Assembly (NCBI RefSeq): GCF_002844195.1 | Contig: NZ_PEND01000001.1 | Coordinates: 124,001 to 188,000 of the forward strand | Direction of reading: 5' to 3' | Length of the DNA stretch: 64,000 bases | Source of the DNA: Halegenticoccus soli | Lineage (GTDB): Archaea > Halobacteriota > Halobacteria > Halobacteriales > Haloferacaceae | Part shown: positions 25,787 to 35,612 of the stretch, piece by piece | Numbering within the stretch: the stretch's first letter is position 1 | Layout: each line of letters begins with the position of its first letter | Made by a program: the position numbers and the translations under genes | Notes under the pieces: model-generated | Databases searched by the model: none | The model's input: the letters and a program-made list of their open reading frames with translations, nothing else | What the model was told of the DNA's origin: nothing

Positions 25787-26156
25787 CGGCATCCGAGACG
25801 ACCTAGCGGCCGCCGAACGGACGTTCGAGGAGTCGCCCGTGACGATCGAGTCGTCCTTCGTCGCAATCGAGCGGTCGATCCAATTTCGGCTCATCCACGA
25901 CGGGGCGATGGCAGCCGAAGAGATCATCAGTAGCCATCGGCGGCTCTACCAGCGAGGTTCCCGGGCCGGGCTCTACGACGATCGGTTCGGTGAGGAACTC
26001 GCCGACTTGTGGAACCAGAACCGGACGAAGACGTACTACCGACTCGGGATCGCGACCGAAGAGCAAGCCGAGGCGATGCACCAATTCGCCACCAACTTCC
26101 ACCGACATCTCGTCTCGACGAGCCGGGTGAAGCACGAATGCGTCTGTGAGGTCTGA
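25776..26156 (+). CDS. HEPN-type partner (toxin candidate)
   Basis: 126 residues from MVNDGIRDDLAAAERTF. The all-helical pattern (FVAIERSIQFRLIHDGAMAAEE, then NQNRTKTYYRLGIATEEQAE) fits a HEPN domain. The catalytic R-x4-6-H is not obvious: the best candidate is the R-x3-Y-Y stretch of NRTKTYY, which resembles the RX4 Y-type AMPylated loop. Overlap with the MNT gene and position at the edge of the integrated elements support a toxin-antitoxin role. Confidence 0.7.
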   Translation: MVNDGIRDDLAAAERTFEESPVTIESSFVAIERSIQFRLIHDGAMAAEEIISSHRRLYQRGSRAGLYDDRFGEELADLWNQNRTKTYYRLGIATEEQAEAMHQFATNFHRHLVSTSRVKHECVCEV

Positions 26157-26269
26157 TTGCGGTAGTTCGCTCGGTAATCCGAGAGCGTCGCGTTAGTAGA
26201 CTCGGACCGGGCTCTTTCACTCGTACAGGGTGCGGAGCAACAACTCCACGCCGAAACGCTCGTGAAAAG

Positions 26270-26282
26270 AGCCTAGGCCGGG
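26270..26282. repeat. Outer attachment-site remnant (tRNA-Thr 3' end)
   Basis: AGCCTAGGCCGGG equals the last bases of tRNA-Thr(GGT) read from the plus strand (60984-60996). The match stops after 13 bases. It lies 49 bases before the integrase ATG at 26332, the same layout as the copy before the second integrase. Confidence 0.7.
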
Positions 26283-26331
26283 CTATTGGGCTAAACATTA
26301 AATCCCAACGGATAAAATATATGAATGACAC

Positions 26332-27630
26332 ATGGGAACCCGCGACCGAATTGAGAACCTCCAAGAAAGGGTAAAAAAGCGGTCAGGACTCTCCGAAGAG
26401 CCCCCTGACGATGACGAAGCGCCGAGCATCTCCCAGAACGATGCCGAAGCGCTCCTCGAATTCAGCAAACAACTCGATCTACTGAGTTCCGTCTACAGCG
26501 ACTACCGGCACGAGAAACTGCTTCGACACTGTGTCATTATGGCAGAGCAGGTCGGCGGGCTCGCAGACGCGCTCGAAAGCCGGGACGCCGCGGAGGACAT
26601 CGTACGGTGGATCAACACGGAGCGGGGTACTCCCGACTACGCCGAAGAGACGAACCACGACTACCGCGTCGCACTGCGAATCTTCGGGAAGCGGACACTC
26701 AAACTTCCCGATTCGGAAGTCCCGAAATCACTAGCATGGATCCCTACGGGAACGAGTAATAGTTACAACCCGTCTCCGAGCCGATCCGACATGCTTGATT
26801 GGAAGGAGGCGAAACGAATGGCCGAAGACGGTGCGCTGAACCCGCGAGACAAGGCCCTGTTTCCCGTTTCACACGAACTCGGACCGAGAGGGGAAGAAAA
26901 CCACAACATTCGCATGGGACAAGTAGGCGATGCTGACCACGGAATCCAAATCAAACTCGACGGAAAGCAGGGCGAACACTCGGTCACGCTGATTAATAGC
27001 ACGCCCTTCCTGCAGAAATGGCTTGCAGAACACCCTGCTCCGGATGACGACGAGGCATTCCTGTGGTGTAAACTCGACGACCCGTACAACAATGGCACGT
27101 ACCATAGTTTCCTCGGACGGTTCAAAGACGCAGGGGAGAGAGCGGGAATAGACAAGCCAGTCACGCCAACCAACTTTCGCAAATCGAACACGTACTGGCT
27201 ATCGAAACAGGGAGCGAACGAGGCGTTCATTAACGACCGACAGGGTCGGACGCCGACTTCAGACCACGCTCGTCGATACATCGCCGCATTCGGACCAGAA
27301 AACGAGAACAACCAGTACGCTCAACTGCAGGGACTAGAAGTCGAAACAGAAAAAACGGAGAACAGAACCCCGCTCACGTGCCCTCGTTGTGACAAAGAGA
27401 CACCGCGCGATGAACCGTTCTGCGTCTGGTGTCACCAGGCGATGGAACCTGACGCCGTCGACGAACTCGAAAAGGAGGAATCCAAGCAACGCCGAGAGCT
27501 ACTCCGGTTGGCGAAGGATAACCCAGAACTGCTGGACGCCGTCGAGGAGATCGAACCCCTGATCGAAACCCTGGGCGGTGACGCGAAAGTCATCGACACC
27601 GCTCGGAAATCCGTCGAAGCGACCGAGTGA
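26332..27630 (+). CDS. Tyrosine integrase of element A
   Basis: 432 residues, paralogous along its length to the integrase of element B. The N-terminal SAM-like domain covers about residues 40-130, and the catalytic domain follows. Box I is degenerate (HELGPRGEEN against DSGARSGEL in the other copy) but keeps an Arg. Box II reads PTNFRKSN, with Thr where the usual His stands. The Tyr is likely in RRYIAAFG. A C-terminal zinc ribbon (CPRCDKE, then CVWCHQAM) and an acidic helix follow. Box I decay makes activity doubtful. Confidence 0.88.
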   Translation: MGTRDRIENLQERVKKRSGLSEEPPDDDEAPSISQNDAEALLEFSKQLDLLSSVYSDYRHEKLLRHCVIMAEQVGGLADALESRDAAEDIVRWINTERGTPDYAEETNHDYRVALRIFGKRTLKLPDSEVPKSLAWIPTGTSNSYNPSPSRSDMLDWKEAKRMAEDGALNPRDKALFPVSHELGPRGEENHNIRMGQVGDADHGIQIKLDGKQGEHSVTLINSTPFLQKWLAEHPAPDDDEAFLWCKLDDPYNNGTYHSFLGRFKDAGERAGIDKPVTPTNFRKSNTYWLSKQGANEAFINDRQGRTPTSDHARRYIAAFGPENENNQYAQLQGLEVETEKTENRTPLTCPRCDKETPRDEPFCVWCHQAMEPDAVDELEKEESKQRRELLRLAKDNPELLDAVEEIEPLIETLGGDAKVIDTARKSVEATE

Positions 27631-27763
27631 TTGGAAGCGTTCGGTTGGTCCTCTAGAACGCCTTGTCGATGGTTACCCTGTCGTTCCAACAGAGAGAGAG
27701 AGCAGTTAGAACCCGGTTGGATAGGTTCACTACAGAGAGCGAATTATCAGTGATTGCCTCGTC

Positions 27764-27814
27764 GAAACTCTCAGTCGGTGATAGATTCCAGAAGCTGTGC
27801 TGAATAGAGAGCGC
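27764..27814. repeat. Degenerate repeat X, copy 1
   Basis: About 80% identical over 51 bases to 53107-53157 in element B (core GGTGATAG and GTGCTGAATA). It may be an insertion-sequence end without its transposase. The rest of 27631-27892 shows no gene. Confidence 0.55.
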
Positions 27815-27892
27815 GAATGTGACATGAGATCGTGACCGATTTACGAAAGTGGCGATCGCCCAGTGCAGAGGAACAAGATACTGCGTCGGATC

Positions 27893-28909
27893 TTAGCGTT
27901 GCGATTCGCGGAGGATCAGCGGCTCGATGGCAAGTGTCCGTTTTGCTATGGTGACGATGCGAAGGACGTACGAGACGAACAGCATGAAGGGAACGAGCGT
28001 CACCGCAAACGCACCGCCCACGACGAGGATGATGTGATCGAGACCGAGTGTGCTTCCCGGGAACGTCCCCGCATCGACGATTCCAACCATGATACCCGCA
28101 ACGGCCAATGCCGGGACCGCAGCATAGAGAATCATCTGAGACAAGTCGATGAGTGCCCACTGGAAGTACAGTGTCTTGATGTGTTCGCGCGCCGGACCAA
28201 ACAGAGACAGGGCTGATTTGAGATCGTCAAGCAAGCCGCGTTCTTCCTCAGTGAGGCTCTCTTCGTATTCGTTCGTAATACGTTCAACTTGGAATATTTT
28301 CCAACTATAGTTGAAGTTTAGTGCAGCGAATAGCACATCGAACGAGCCGAACTGCGCACCCTCAAGTTGGTCACGGACCATGTCAGCGTTCCCAGTGACG
28401 CTTTCAGTGAATTCATCGACCTCTTCTCGGAGGTTCTCGTCATCATTCTTGTCAATAGACTCTCGAAGAGCTATCGTCCGTTGTGCCGTGATTCCGATGA
28501 TCTGCCGGAGGAATTCGGATGGATCGGCAGGACTCGGAGATCCGATTAATTCTTCAGTATAATCCCGGAAATCCATCGAACTGGACATACGCTCGCGTTG
28601 ATCGCCGAGCGGGCCGTTCTCTTGGGAGAGGACGAGCTGACCGATCGTGACGACGAGTGTCGTCCCAGTCACGATGACCGTGATCATCGTCGAGAACATC
28701 GTGTCGATCATGTCGCCGGACTCGATTTGCCGTGAAAACGGTGGATCGAGGACAGCGACGGCGATGACGAATGCGACGAACACGGTACTGGTCAGGACGC
28801 TGGAGACGAGAAGGCGGTTCGCGCGCAGCAGCAACCAGATTTTAATCCGACTCTCGCCCGAGCGCTCACGCATCGTGTTGGCCGTGCTGATGTCGGTCTC
28901 GTCAGTCAT
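27893..28909 (-). CDS. Uncharacterised membrane protein (338 aa)
   Basis: Four membrane segments: two near the N-terminus (LLVSSVLTSTVFVAFVIAVA at about 33-52 and MFSTMITVIVTGTTLVVTIG at about 70-90) and two near the C-terminus (MILYAAVPALAVAGIMVGIV, IILVVGGAFAVTLVPFMLF). Between them is a charged, helical 150-residue domain facing the cytoplasm. I know no function. Its start overlaps the stop of the DUF4177-like gene (ATGA), so the two are translated together. Confidence 0.75.
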   Translation of the reverse strand: MTDETDISTANTMRERSGESRIKIWLLLRANRLLVSSVLTSTVFVAFVIAVAVLDPPFSRQIESGDMIDTMFSTMITVIVTGTTLVVTIGQLVLSQENGPLGDQRERMSSSMDFRDYTEELIGSPSPADPSEFLRQIIGITAQRTIALRESIDKNDDENLREEVDEFTESVTGNADMVRDQLEGAQFGSFDVLFAALNFNYSWKIFQVERITNEYEESLTEEERGLLDDLKSALSLFGPAREHIKTLYFQWALIDLSQMILYAAVPALAVAGIMVGIVDAGTFPGSTLGLDHIILVVGGAFAVTLVPFMLFVSYVLRIVTIAKRTLAIEPLILRESQR

Positions 28910-29112
28910 ACTGGCTCATCCGATTGGGTAGGTCGCTTGAAAACGAGGTACTTGGTGCCGCCTCCTTCGTAGTCAATCGTCTCCACAAACTCCCAACCCT
29001 CTGCACCGAGTTGATTCAACTCTGCTTTCGGATCCTCTGCTTCTTTTTGGGTCTCATCGCGCGGTGGGCGAAGCGTCTCGTACTCCCAGCGGGTCACTTC
29101 TGATTCAGACAT
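28906..29112 (-). CDS. DUF4177-like small protein
   Basis: 68 residues, start MSESEVTRWEYETLRPPRD. The end of the chain, ELNQLGAEGWEFVETIDYEG and KYLVFKRP, is the DUF4177 pattern (LN..G.EGWE ... fKR). Function of the family unknown. The frame is open far upstream, but homology begins at this Met. It overlaps the membrane protein gene by four bases. Confidence 0.8.
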   Translation of the reverse strand: MSESEVTRWEYETLRPPRDETQKEAEDPKAELNQLGAEGWEFVETIDYEGGGTKYLVFKRPTQSDEPV

Positions 29113-29185
29113 CACTCCTAGTAGGTACTGCAGCCCTCTATATCCCGTTCCACTACCGAGATGGTACATTATACGGAGAACGGAT

Positions 29186-29905
29186 TTATCGGTCCGTCTC
29201 TTTCCAGTCGTCCGGATCACCCTCACGGAATTCACCCTTGGCATGGCGCTCGCGGGGCCAAAAAGTGACGCCCAGCAGTACGACGTAGAACACACCCACA
29301 ACGGCAACCACAACAATCCCGGGGAGACGGGCGATTCCAGCGGTTGTCAGCCAGTCTTGGCGCGGCGCGAACGCTGTAATCCTAAAGACCCACGCGACCA
29401 AGAGGACACTGAGCAGCGCGAGGTAGACACGCCGGAGCCGGTTTGCGAGTGCTTCGTAGAACGAGACTTTCAGCGTCGGCCTGCGATAGTCCCCGCTCAG
29501 TTCAGCTCGCCAGTCGTGACTTTCAGTACCTTGCGATGGATCGAGGGCGTTTGCGAATAAGTTCTCTTGGATGACTCGAACACGAGAGCGAAAGACGTCG
29601 TAGTCCCGGTACCGCCGTGCTTCGATGCCCAGAAAGATGGTGACGACAACGATCCCGATCAGCAAAATATAGTGTGGGTTATCAGCACTCGAAAACGCCC
29701 ACGTCAGAATTGCTGCCATCAGCGTCACCGCCCACGTCGTCGTCTCGTCGAGGCGCTGCCGCCACGTTCCCACTCGGTCTACCTCTCCGCGATAGGCGTG
29801 GGCCATCACCGAACCGAGTCCCGTACTGTCGTCAACCATTTCGCGGCCGATCTCCCGTTGATCTGGTGCTGTTGGGTCGAACTCGTCGCTACCCGAATCG
29901 GTCAT
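29186..29905 (-). CDS. DUF2270 membrane protein
   Basis: 239 residues. MAHAYRGEVDRVGTWRQRLDETTTWA is the signature of DUF2270, followed by segments ILTWAFSSADNPHYILLIGI, VYLALLSVLLVAWVFRITAF and GIVVVAVVGVFYVVLLGVTF. IEARRYRDYDVFRSRVRVIQENLFA lies in the cytoplasmic loop. The family is common in haloarchaea but uncharacterised. Its promoter should lie in 29906-30137, where I see no gene. Confidence 0.85.
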   Translation of the reverse strand: MTDSGSDEFDPTAPDQREIGREMVDDSTGLGSVMAHAYRGEVDRVGTWRQRLDETTTWAVTLMAAILTWAFSSADNPHYILLIGIVVVTIFLGIEARRYRDYDVFRSRVRVIQENLFANALDPSQGTESHDWRAELSGDYRRPTLKVSFYEALANRLRRVYLALLSVLLVAWVFRITAFAPRQDWLTTAGIARLPGIVVVAVVGVFYVVLLGVTFWPRERHAKGEFREGDPDDWKETDR

Positions 29906-30137
29906 AAAGGAGAGACACCTCCTCGCTCCATAAGCAGTGTTGGTGACGGCGTAATCTGAGTGTTAGTACTGGAGAACATCGAACAGTACGCAGGTGTAGT
30001 GAGCGAGTAGTTCACTAGTTTCGGCGTGAAACAAACGGAGTCGTTGTGCTGAACTTATCCTCTAAGTCCTGCACGCCGATTTCAACAGATTTGTGATCTG
30101 CTACACTGGAAAGTATGAGGATCCACGCAAATCCCTG

Positions 30138-31469
30138 TCAGTCCACTGCTGGATCGTCGATATCTCTTTCGTGGACCCATACCGTCGAAATTCGGGTCCC
30201 CTCGACGCTCGTTACCTCAACGACGTGACCGTCGATCTCGACGCGGTCACCAGGTTCTGGCACGCGATTGAGTCGTCCCAGCACCAGCCCACCGATCGTT
30301 TCGACCGCTTCGCTATCGAAGTCGCCACCGAGGGCGTCGGAAACTTTCGACAATGGGACTCCGCCGTCGATGTCGTACCCTTCATCGTCACGCGGGCGTA
30401 TCGAATGTTCGCGCTCATCGAGGTCGAACCCGTCTCGAAGGTCTCCGACGAGGGCCTCAACGATGTCTTCGACCGTCGCAATCCCCTCGAACGCCCCCCA
30501 CTCGTCGATGACTGCGGCCATCTGCTGGCGATCCTCCCTGAATTGTATCAGGAGATCGCTAATTGACATGGTCTCCGGGACGATGAGAATTCCGCGGGCG
30601 ATGTCACCGACTACCTCGGCATCCCCATCGTCCACCTCTGCTCGCAATACGTCCTTGACGTCGACGAATCCAACCACTTGGTCACCGTCGTTGGCGTCAA
30701 GAGCCGGATAGCGCGTGTGACCGGACTCGAAGACGATCGAATGTAGTTCGGAGAGCGTGGCATCCGCCGGAACGCTCACCACGTCCGGTCGTGGGACCAT
30801 GACCTCCCGCACCACGGTGTCGTCAAGATCGAAGACGCGCTCGATCATCGTCACTTCTGCCATGTCGATGTCCCCGCCCTCGCCCGATCGTGTTAGTACC
30901 CGAAGGAGCTCCCGCTCGCCGAGTGTCTCATCCGTTTCGGACGCGGGCGGCACACCAAGCGACCGCGTGAACGCATTGGCTGCTCCGTTGAAGACGACAA
31001 TTCCCGGATAAAGTACGTAATAGAAGAACTTCATTGGCGGGGCGAGGAACAGCGAGAGTCGCTCGGTCTGGGCGATTGCGAGCGTCTTCGGCGCGAGTTC
31101 ACCGAAGACGACGTGGAGAAACGTGATGATACTAAAGCCGATTGCGAACGCGACGAGATGGATGAGATTCGCGGGGAGAACCGGTTCCAGTACGGGTTCG
31201 ATGAGCGCTGCCACGGCTGGTTCGCCGACCCATCCCAACCCGAGGGATGCGATGGTGATACCGAGTTGCGTTGTGGCGAGGTAGTTGTCGAGGTTCGTCA
31301 TCACTTCTTGGAGCGTTCCGGAGCCGGGCCGCCCCTCCTCGACGAGTTGATCAACCGACGTTCCCCGAATCCGAACGAAGGCGAACTCTGCTGCGACAAA
31401 AAAGCCGTTGAGCACCACGAGAAACAGCGCTAAGACGATTTGTGCAGCTGAGAGCGCGACGTTTACCAT
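30138..31469 (-). CDS. CNNM/CorC family transporter-like protein (hemolysin family)
   Basis: 443 residues from MVNVALSAAQIVLALFLVVL. The CNNM domain (about 1-200) has three or four membrane helices with NGFFVAAEFAFVRIR and VVFGELAPKTLAI. Two CBS repeats (about 215-335: VMVPRPDVVSVPADATLSEL, DIARGILIVPETMS) and a CorC_HlyC domain (about 350-440) follow. Such proteins are linked to magnesium or cobalt efflux. The frame is open for 64 more codons to 31661, and a TATA-like TATATAGAG near 31703-31712 would allow that longer form. Family homology starts at 31469. Confidence 0.88.
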   Translation of the reverse strand: MVNVALSAAQIVLALFLVVLNGFFVAAEFAFVRIRGTSVDQLVEEGRPGSGTLQEVMTNLDNYLATTQLGITIASLGLGWVGEPAVAALIEPVLEPVLPANLIHLVAFAIGFSIITFLHVVFGELAPKTLAIAQTERLSLFLAPPMKFFYYVLYPGIVVFNGAANAFTRSLGVPPASETDETLGERELLRVLTRSGEGGDIDMAEVTMIERVFDLDDTVVREVMVPRPDVVSVPADATLSELHSIVFESGHTRYPALDANDGDQVVGFVDVKDVLRAEVDDGDAEVVGDIARGILIVPETMSISDLLIQFREDRQQMAAVIDEWGAFEGIATVEDIVEALVGDLRDGFDLDEREHSIRPRDDEGYDIDGGVPLSKVSDALGGDFDSEAVETIGGLVLGRLNRVPEPGDRVEIDGHVVEVTSVEGTRISTVWVHERDIDDPAVD

Positions 31470-31882
31470 CGGTACCCCCGGAACGTACTGCCGTTCGATT
31501 GTAGCGTGTCCATATTCATGCATCTCGTTCCATCGACTAAAACCATCTAATGAATTCGCGGGTGACTGACTGCTGTCAGTAGTGAACTGGTTCTGTGGAT
31601 CTAGAGGCCATCGACTGTCCTCCTCGTTCTGCCGACTGCCTGCGAACATGGGCTCCGACATTTAGTAGGCGCATCAGCATCGGGTTCTGCTGAAGAGAAG
31701 CTCTATATACAGCACGTGATTCCTGTCATCATCTTAGGGTTTCAACAAAGCCCAGCTTTCTGAAATACCGGCCGACGAGTCCTGACTTTCTGCTTTGTTG
31801 GCTTCGCCTGACTGAGGACGACGAGCAGGGAATCGTAGTGCTGTCGCTCACAAAAGGGGCGAACAGGCCGGAGAGCAGCCGC
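31470..31882. other. Promoter region of CNNM gene and repeat Y
   Basis: Holds the CNNM promoter (TATA-like at 31703-31712, minus) and GGGTTTCAACAAAGCCC at 31738-31754, which recurs as GGATTTCAACAGAGCCC at 55105-55121 (15 of 17 bases). The rest shows no gene. Confidence 0.5.
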
Positions 31883-34800
31883 CTACTTCGGCGGTGGGCC
31901 GTCTTGGAACGCTGCTAATGACACGGCCCGGGTCGTGGTTGGAGTGTCGCTCGGTCTAGTGGGCTCTTCTCGTGGTGCCTCAACGGCTTCGATCACGAAC
32001 GACCACGTATTGGAGCCCCATACGGCACTGTTAGCGATCTCCTCCGCACCCAGGTCAACTACACCACTCGTCGGAGCGTCTTCAGCGCGGAACACGTCCG
32101 CGCCGTGTACTCCTTCGCCCTCACGGCAGCTGACAAGGTCGTCATCGAGGAGCCGAGAGAGCGTCTTAGCGACGTGCCGCTTCGACACGTCCGTCGCCTC
32201 GGCAAGCTTGCGGGCAGTGGCAGACTGCCGCGACCGGAGAGCTTCTATGATGGTCTGCTGCACGTCGGTCGCAACCCATTCGACGCCAGGCACTCGGCAG
32301 TCCGCGAACCCAGCCGGCACGGCACTGGTATGGACGAAGACGGTGGCTGTGTTGTCGGGGTCGTCGGCGTCTCGTGCGTATCGACCAGCGGATTGTGCGA
32401 CGTGATTCTCGCGAACGGAAGCGAGGATCTCGCTGGCCGTGTCGGCATCGGGACCGACGAAGCCACGTCCATGTGCGCGCGTTGCTGTTCCCCATCTGCT
32501 GATTCCACGGTTTCTGGCTCAGCGTGGAGGTCGCACTCGGCGAGGAGGTTCAGCACGTAGTCGTCGCCCGGGTCGATCGATCCGTGGACGAGTCCCACGT
32601 CATGATCGCCGAACTCGTCGCGGGATCGCTCCTCCCCGAAGTGCATCGTTTCGGGGTCGTCGACACCGACCTCTCGCATCAGCTGTTCGACCTCGCGCTC
32701 GACGCTCGCAGCGGTGATGCAGGTGTCGAACGCATCGTCAAAGTGGTGGTTGAGATGATCCAAGAGCACGCGCGTCGCATCGGGGTTGAAGTACTCACCA
32801 CTAGCGAGCGGTCGGACGGCGTCGCCAACTTGGACGACCTTGAGGCCGCGCTCGTATCGCCGCCAGAGTCGGCGCTCGTCGACGTCCAGCACGCGATCGG
32901 GGACGATGTCGGTGGTGGTGTTGCGTTGCCACAGCGGGACGCTGGGGTGTGCGTCAAGGCCGACTACGCACCGCGCCGTCGAGAGGTCAGGAACGTTCCG
33001 AACGGTACGCACGCGGTTGTTGTCGTCGACGACGACAGAGACCCACGTCCGCGACCAGCCGTCGTCGTCGCGAGCGTTAGCATCGAGTCGGGGCGGGTCG
33101 TGTGTGACGGTACCCACGCTGCGCCCGTTCTCATCGAAGCCCTGCGCCAACGCGGACCAGATAGCATCCGCCAACGCGGGTGCAAGCGTGTGGGCGTCGG
33201 GATGTTCGAGATACCACTCCCGGTCCGGTTCGTAATTGAACACGGCCGCCGTCGCGTTCGCTTCTCGAAGGACGTCCCCGTGGACGCCCTGTCCGTACGC
33301 AGTCCGTGCTAATTGGACGAACGACTCCCACGTAGTCACCGGTGCACCCGCCGCTTCGAGGAACGCCGTAACGGCGCGCTGGATGCGGTCGTTCGTGAGG
33401 TGTTCGCCGTCGACGGCGAAGTCCGGCCGCTCGTCGAAGATGACGTTACACGACTGCGTGAGCCCGGGGACGTACGCGAACTGGTGCGTGGCGTGGATGA
33501 CGTCGACGGCGGGATCACCCTCCTCCGTTCGCGGTAGGCCGTCCCACTGTCCGATCGCGGGACACGGATCGTCTCCACGCGAGCACGGCAGTTCGATGCC
33601 TTGGTCGTTGTGCTCGGCGAGATAGGCGTGGGCCGTCGAGAAGGGGACACCGCGACCGTCACAGACGGCGTCGAACCACTGGGAGGCGGGCGTCCGATTC
33701 ATCGTGATCTCGACGGTCTCATCCTCCTCGTCCTCATCCGACGGATCGTGGATCCCGTGGGCCACGGGGCACGCTTCCTTTCGTCCGCGAAGGACTGCGT
33801 GCGTCACACCGCTGGCTTCTCGACTGTGTTCGATGGCAGCATCACGAGCATCTCGCGTCGGACTGAAGTGAACGACCGGCTGTTCGCCGGTACAGTCCGC
33901 ATGGCGAAGCCAGGGTTCGGTCGCGACGGTGTAGCTCTTGCCGAGTCCCGTCGGGGCGTCGATGACGACCTCCTCCTGCTGGCGAACAGCATCGAGCAGA
34001 CGGTTCCAGAGGCGCTCGCGGGCCTCGTCGGTCGACGGCCACTCGATATCTTGAGCCGCAGCAGCACGCTGCCGTTCGTCATCATCGAGGGCGTCCAGTT
34101 TCGCGAGTGGGAGCGCACTCACTGGGTCGGCACCGTCGGGTTCGTACTCCGGGATGTGAGCACCGCGATCGCGGAGTGCGTCGACGGCGGCCCAGAAGTC
34201 CTCGTCGCTCGGATACTCGGTTTCCGAGGAGATGATCCTCTCCTCGAGCGCGACGACCTGGAGCGCATCGAGGCCGTGCATTCCCTTGCGGTAGACCCAA
34301 CCACTGTCAACCTGCGCGAGGCGCGTACCGCTCTTCGACTGCGCCCAACTCGGGTCGAGATCGAGGCTCCCGTCGCTCCGCTCGCGGGTGACGGTCGACC
34401 GGAGGTGGATGTCGGCCGGTCCGGTGTGCTGGATAGCGTCGAACACGTCCTGGATATCGGACGTAGTCTCGATGTCGGCGAGTTCGGCCTTCGACAGGTC
34501 GGGCGTGCGGTCGAGTTCGTCCGGCCGACCACTGGGGGTGGTGGCACGCGCTGCGTCGAGGGCACCTGGATGGGTGGCGACGATGTCGTCGACGATCCCT
34601 TGGACGTCTCTCGTGGACATTTCGGTACCGGGGATGTGGTCACCAGTGACTGTGGTGTACCGATGACCGGGGTACATCTCGAGCTCGGCATCCGGCCATT
34701 CCGGGGACGAAAGGTCGATCGTGAGCGTCGTCACGCCCTCCGGGAGGCGGAAGCCACCGAGTGCGTGCGCGCCTGTTCCCGACGGAGACCACTCGCAGAA

Positions 34801-35469
34801 CGTCCCGGCCAGCTGCTCTAGGAGATTGACAGCGCCCGGGGCGACGTCGCCGGTCTTTGGATCGCGGATGTCGTCGAAGTCGAGGAGGCCAACGTGCGGT
34901 TCACTGGGCACGTCTTCCCCGGGATCAACCCAGGCGTACTTCTCGTCGTCGTCCCAGTCGTCACGGTCGGGACCGGTGAGGTAGTACGCGAATCCGAGGT
35001 CGTCGTCGTGATCGACCCAATTGCTGGCAGTCTCGAAATCGAACCAGGCGTTGGGGTCCTTCGCGCCGACGAACGCGTAGCCGACGTCTTGGTTGGAGTA
35101 GCCCCAGCTGGGGTTTCGGGGCACCTTTCGGTCGTCGCTGTACTGCCAGAGCAACCAGCGGGCGCCATGTTCGGCGAGATCGGTGGGGAAGGTGTTGGGC
35201 TCGACGCCATGGAGGTCGACCTTCGCATCGTCTTGCCGGCCGTCGGTGGTCCGGTCTGGGCGCGTGAGTTCCTTCGCTTGCGACGTCGAAGACGCCGCGG
35301 ACGACGGGTCCTCAGCGGTTTCCGTCTCGTCGGAGTCCGAGCCTCCGGTGTCCACGCCCAGTCGCTTGACGTGGTGGTCGCAGAGCGAACCAGCGCCGAC
35401 GGTGGTCGTGGCTTCCTGCTCGCACGACGGCATCGAGCACTGCTGGTCCGCGGGGACGGTGCGCCTCAC
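31883..35469 (-). pseudogene. Replication protein of element A (PrimPol/helicase), frameshifted
   Basis: The front 1000 residues (35469 to about 32475) read a Cys/His cluster (CSMPSCEQ, LCDHHVK), a PrimPol-like domain (HVGLLDFDDIRDPKTG, CEWSPSGTGAHALGG), and a helicase part with P-loop IDAPTGLGKSYTVATE and VIFDERP. The C-terminal helix-turn-helix region (FVHTSAVPAG, then RKLAEATDVSKRHVAKTL) lies in another frame down to 31883. One extra CA (TGTG at 32472-32475, plus strand) would account for the break: removing it joins RAH to GRGF. It is a paralogue of the intact gene of element B. Confidence 0.8.
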
Positions 35470-35540
35470 GCGACCACCCCCAAACCGACGGTATCGCCAC
35501 TGTAGGGCTTTTTACAAGCAGGATTTAACCAAAGTACAGT

Positions 35541-35563
35541 AAGCCTAGGCCGGGATTTGAACC
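35541..35563. repeat. Central attachment site (tRNA-Thr 3' copy)
   Basis: Identical over 23 bases to 60983-61005, then diverges (GAGAC against CGGGC). It serves as right border of element A and left border of element B. The integrase ATG is 50 bases downstream and a TATA box (CGTATAATAG, 35581-35590) lies between. Confidence 0.9.
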
Positions 35564-35612
35564 GAGACTTCATAATCCCACGTATAATAGAGTATGATAT
35601 AGTGATTGTGGA

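Larger units (their letters stand above)
26270..35563. mobile_element. Integrated element A in tRNA-Thr tandem
   Basis: Bounded by AGCCTAGGCCGGG at 26270-26282 and the 23-base tRNA-Thr 3' copy at 35541-35563, in the same orientation. It has an integrase at the left end, a replication gene at the right end on the opposite strand, and cargo of membrane proteins. The left copy shares only 13 bases with the tRNA, suggesting decay or an older insertion. Size about 9.3 kb. Confidence 0.8.
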
